Of a stretch of DNA of 13,270 nucleotides, positions 12,928 to 13,270 are shown piece by piece. The first letter of the stretch is position 1, and each line of letters begins with the position of its first letter. The DNA is taken from NCBI GenBank assembly GCA_021823555.1, contig JAKANW010000026.1:1-13270 (forward strand). The letters run 5' to 3'. Under the pieces are notes generated by a model that was not told the DNA's origin, ran no database searches, and saw nothing but the letters and a program-made list of their open reading frames with translations. Made by a program: the position numbers and the translations under genes. Source of the DNA: Chloroflexota bacterium (lineage in GTDB: Bacteria; Chloroflexota; Anaerolineae; Anaerolineales; Villigracilaceae).

Positions 12928-13270
12928 AAAGAATAATGCGTGCACGGGCAAGTATAACAGCACCGCCAGATTTGTCAGATAGAAAAGCAGGCGCGCCCCA
13001 ATCAAGACCGCTGCCAATTCAGTTTGCGGAAAATTGAAAATTCCATAGAGATACAATGAGGTTGTCTCGTTGACGCCGAGACCGCCGAAGACCTGGATGG
13101 GCAGGTACGAGATCAATTGCATGAAGATATTGACGAAGACCACAGGCAGGATACCAATTGCAAACGAGAAGGTTTGCAGGCTGGCATAGATCCACGCCAT
13201 GGTGACGGCCATGTACACCAGCGAAAAGGCGACGCCAATGCCCACCATGCGAAAGACGAAGCCGTGTTCC
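12910..13270 (-). CDS. LPG synthase/UPF0104-type flippase-like protein, C-terminal part
   Basis: This is the C-terminal 119 or so residues of an integral membrane protein, open at the window edge with no stop upstream. Hydrophobic segments alternate with short loops. The segment ISYLPIQVFGGLGVNETTSLYLYGIFN matches the signature of the lysylphosphatidylglycerol synthase transmembrane/UPF0104 family (PF03706), where LPISFGGIGVREG-like motifs recur. Family members flip lipids or lipid-linked sugars, and in glycan loci they are often beside polyprenyl-sugar enzymes. That suits the GT2 and putative GT-C genes here. Its last codons come from a palindromic repeat. The full gene is probably about 310-340 residues, based on the family. 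Confidence 0.82.
   Translation of the reverse strand, partial: EHGFVFRMVGIGVAFSLVYMAVTMAWIYASLQTFSFAIGILPVVFVNIFMQLISYLPIQVFGGLGVNETTSLYLYGIFNFPQTELAAVLIGARLLFYLTNLAVLLYLPVHALFFSRNSR

Overview
The window looks like a surface-glycan (O-antigen/exopolysaccharide type) locus from a mid- to high-GC bacterium. My best guess is Chloroflexota, class Anaerolineae. The reasons are the protein set (a GDP-fucose-synthase-like SDR, a methyltransferase-GT2 fusion, very large unassigned polytopic membrane proteins, an S23 four-helix-bundle gene inside an operon) and the many short palindromic repeats between genes. This is inference from general knowledge, not a database result. The left end (about 1-870) probably comes from a different genome.

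Layout. On the minus strand, from about 5155 down, there is one apparent operon: a MarR/winged-helix EPS-type regulator (5103-4624), an NDP-sugar epimerase (4631-3621), an S23 four-helix-bundle gene (3585-3175), a GDP-L-fucose-synthase-like gene (3182-2184), an O-antigen-type ABC export permease (2065-1214) and the first 88 codons of its ATPase (from 1115). The ATPase frame continues without a break, at its Walker A P-loop, into a nearly complete cytidylate kinase (to 243). Divergent from this operon, a methyltransferase/GT2 fusion (5203-6636) and a second methyltransferase (6649-7305) end at a strong rho-independent terminator (7309-7338). On the right, a minus-strand block holds the C-terminal part of a flippase-like LPG-synthase/UPF0104 membrane protein (13270-12910), a 796-residue polytopic protein (12840-10450), a third methyltransferase (10299-9478) and a 667-residue polytopic protein (9470-7467).

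How the genes fit together (inference): the two SDR enzymes would make nucleotide sugars. The GT2 domain, and possibly the two large membrane proteins, would transfer sugars. The methyltransferases would decorate the glycan or its lipid carrier. The ABC pair and the flippase-like protein would move lipid-linked material across the membrane. The regulator has a near-consensus promoter overlapped by a perfect 7-3-7 palindrome, which suggests autoregulation. The divergent gene has a promoter placed so that its mRNA would begin at or next to its ATG.

Three things stand out. First, the ATPase and Cmk are spliced in frame within shared GAGKST codons; I think an assembly chimera is more likely than a new enzyme, but reads must decide. 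Second, the S23 gene lies between inverted copies of a short repeat, like a cassette, and its edge now encodes the N-terminus of the fucose synthase. Third, palindromic elements lie at or within a few bases of several stop codons. No rRNA, tRNA, CRISPR array or transposase gene was seen.
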